Source: JBQCDV01 sp051960855 (GTDB lineage Bacteria; Actinomycetota; Actinomycetes; JAJZTN01). From it: a DNA stretch of 16,631 bases. Both the position numbers and the translations under genes were made by a program. Below the pieces are notes generated by a model, which worked only from the letters and a program-made list of their open reading frames with translations, made no database searches and was not told the DNA's origin. Below, in pieces: positions 16,501 through 16,631 of this stretch (positions within the stretch are counted from its first letter, which is position 1; the number at the start of each line of letters is the position of its first letter). Location: assembly GCA_051960855.1 (NCBI GenBank), contig JBQCDV010000255.1, positions 1 through 16,631 on the forward strand, written 5' to 3'.

Positions 16501-16631
16501 TCACCGCCTGTCGTTCGCTGGTGTCGCCTCGGCCAGCGCGTCCTGCAGCTGGCGGTGGACGTCGTCGTAAACCTCGATCTGGTCGGCCGGTGTCCGGCTG
16601 TCGACGTCCTCGAGGCGCGCCAGGGCGGCAT
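16501..16631 (-). CDS. C-terminal part of a small conserved protein upstream of tlyA
   Basis: A frame entering from the right edge ends at TGA 16501-16503, one base before tlyA. The 42 visible complete codons include ALARLEDVDSRTPADQ, YDDVHRQLQDALAEA and a short polar tail. This amphipathic helical pattern matches my memory of the short conserved protein directly upstream of tlyA in mycobacteria (Rv1693-like). Such proteins are only about 60 residues, so most of it may be visible. Function is unknown; tight spacing suggests cotranscription with tlyA-nadK-recN. The competing frame that runs from here into tlyA gives an Arg/Thr/Ser-rich shadow-type sequence. Confidence 0.7.
   Translation of the reverse strand, partial: AALARLEDVDSRTPADQIEVYDDVHRQLQDALAEATPANDRR

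Overview
The window is an ordinary-looking piece of a high-G+C actinobacterial chromosome. Every gene I can support lies on the minus strand, so it reads from the right edge to the left. Gene content and order resemble the Mycobacterium/Streptomyces block tlyA-nadK-recN-...-pyrG-nudix-...-xerD-...-parA-scpA-scpB-rluB-...-cmk-der, which I recall as Rv1694 to Rv1713 in M. tuberculosis. Start codons are mostly GTG (12 of 17). I cannot name the genus. I see no rRNA, tRNA, insertion sequence, prophage gene or CRISPR array. No stretch over 300 bases lacks a gene; the longest gaps are 139, 110, 106 and 90 bases.

Right part (16631 to 10347): the tail of a small protein, TlyA (rRNA 2'-O-methyltransferase), NAD kinase and RecN (DNA repair) are nearly contiguous. 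A 110-base structured gap follows, then PyrG (CTP synthase) and an ADP-ribose-type Nudix hydrolase. The steA/steB pair that sits between recN and pyrG in mycobacteria and corynebacteria is absent.

Middle part (10207 to 3388): after a 139-base gap come alanine dehydrogenase and XerD, then a 106-base gap and a very tight run parA-scpA-scpB-rluB-aroH-tyrA. All five junctions in that run are 4-base ATGA or GTGA overlaps, suggesting one translationally coupled operon. It combines chromosome segregation and condensation (ParA, ScpAB), a 23S rRNA pseudouridine synthase, and two steps of aromatic amino acid synthesis (chorismate mutase, prephenate dehydrogenase). The start of scpA lies inside a five-copy 15-base tandem repeat.

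Left part (3322 to 1): between tyrA and cmk, two export-related genes interrupt the conserved housekeeping order: a Pro/Thr/Ser-rich lipoprotein resembling DUF6318 and an unrecognised cysteine-containing secreted protein. Part of this insert has clearly lower G+C. It has a candidate promoter placed to give a leaderless mRNA, and it contains the only in-frame TTA leucine codon I found. A 14-codon mini-ORF is chained by ATGA and GTGA overlaps between the secreted gene and cmk (cytidylate kinase). The window ends inside der (ribosome assembly GTPase), which lacks its C-terminal domain only because of the edge. I see no clear novel system; the insert and its expression signals are the best candidates for a second look.
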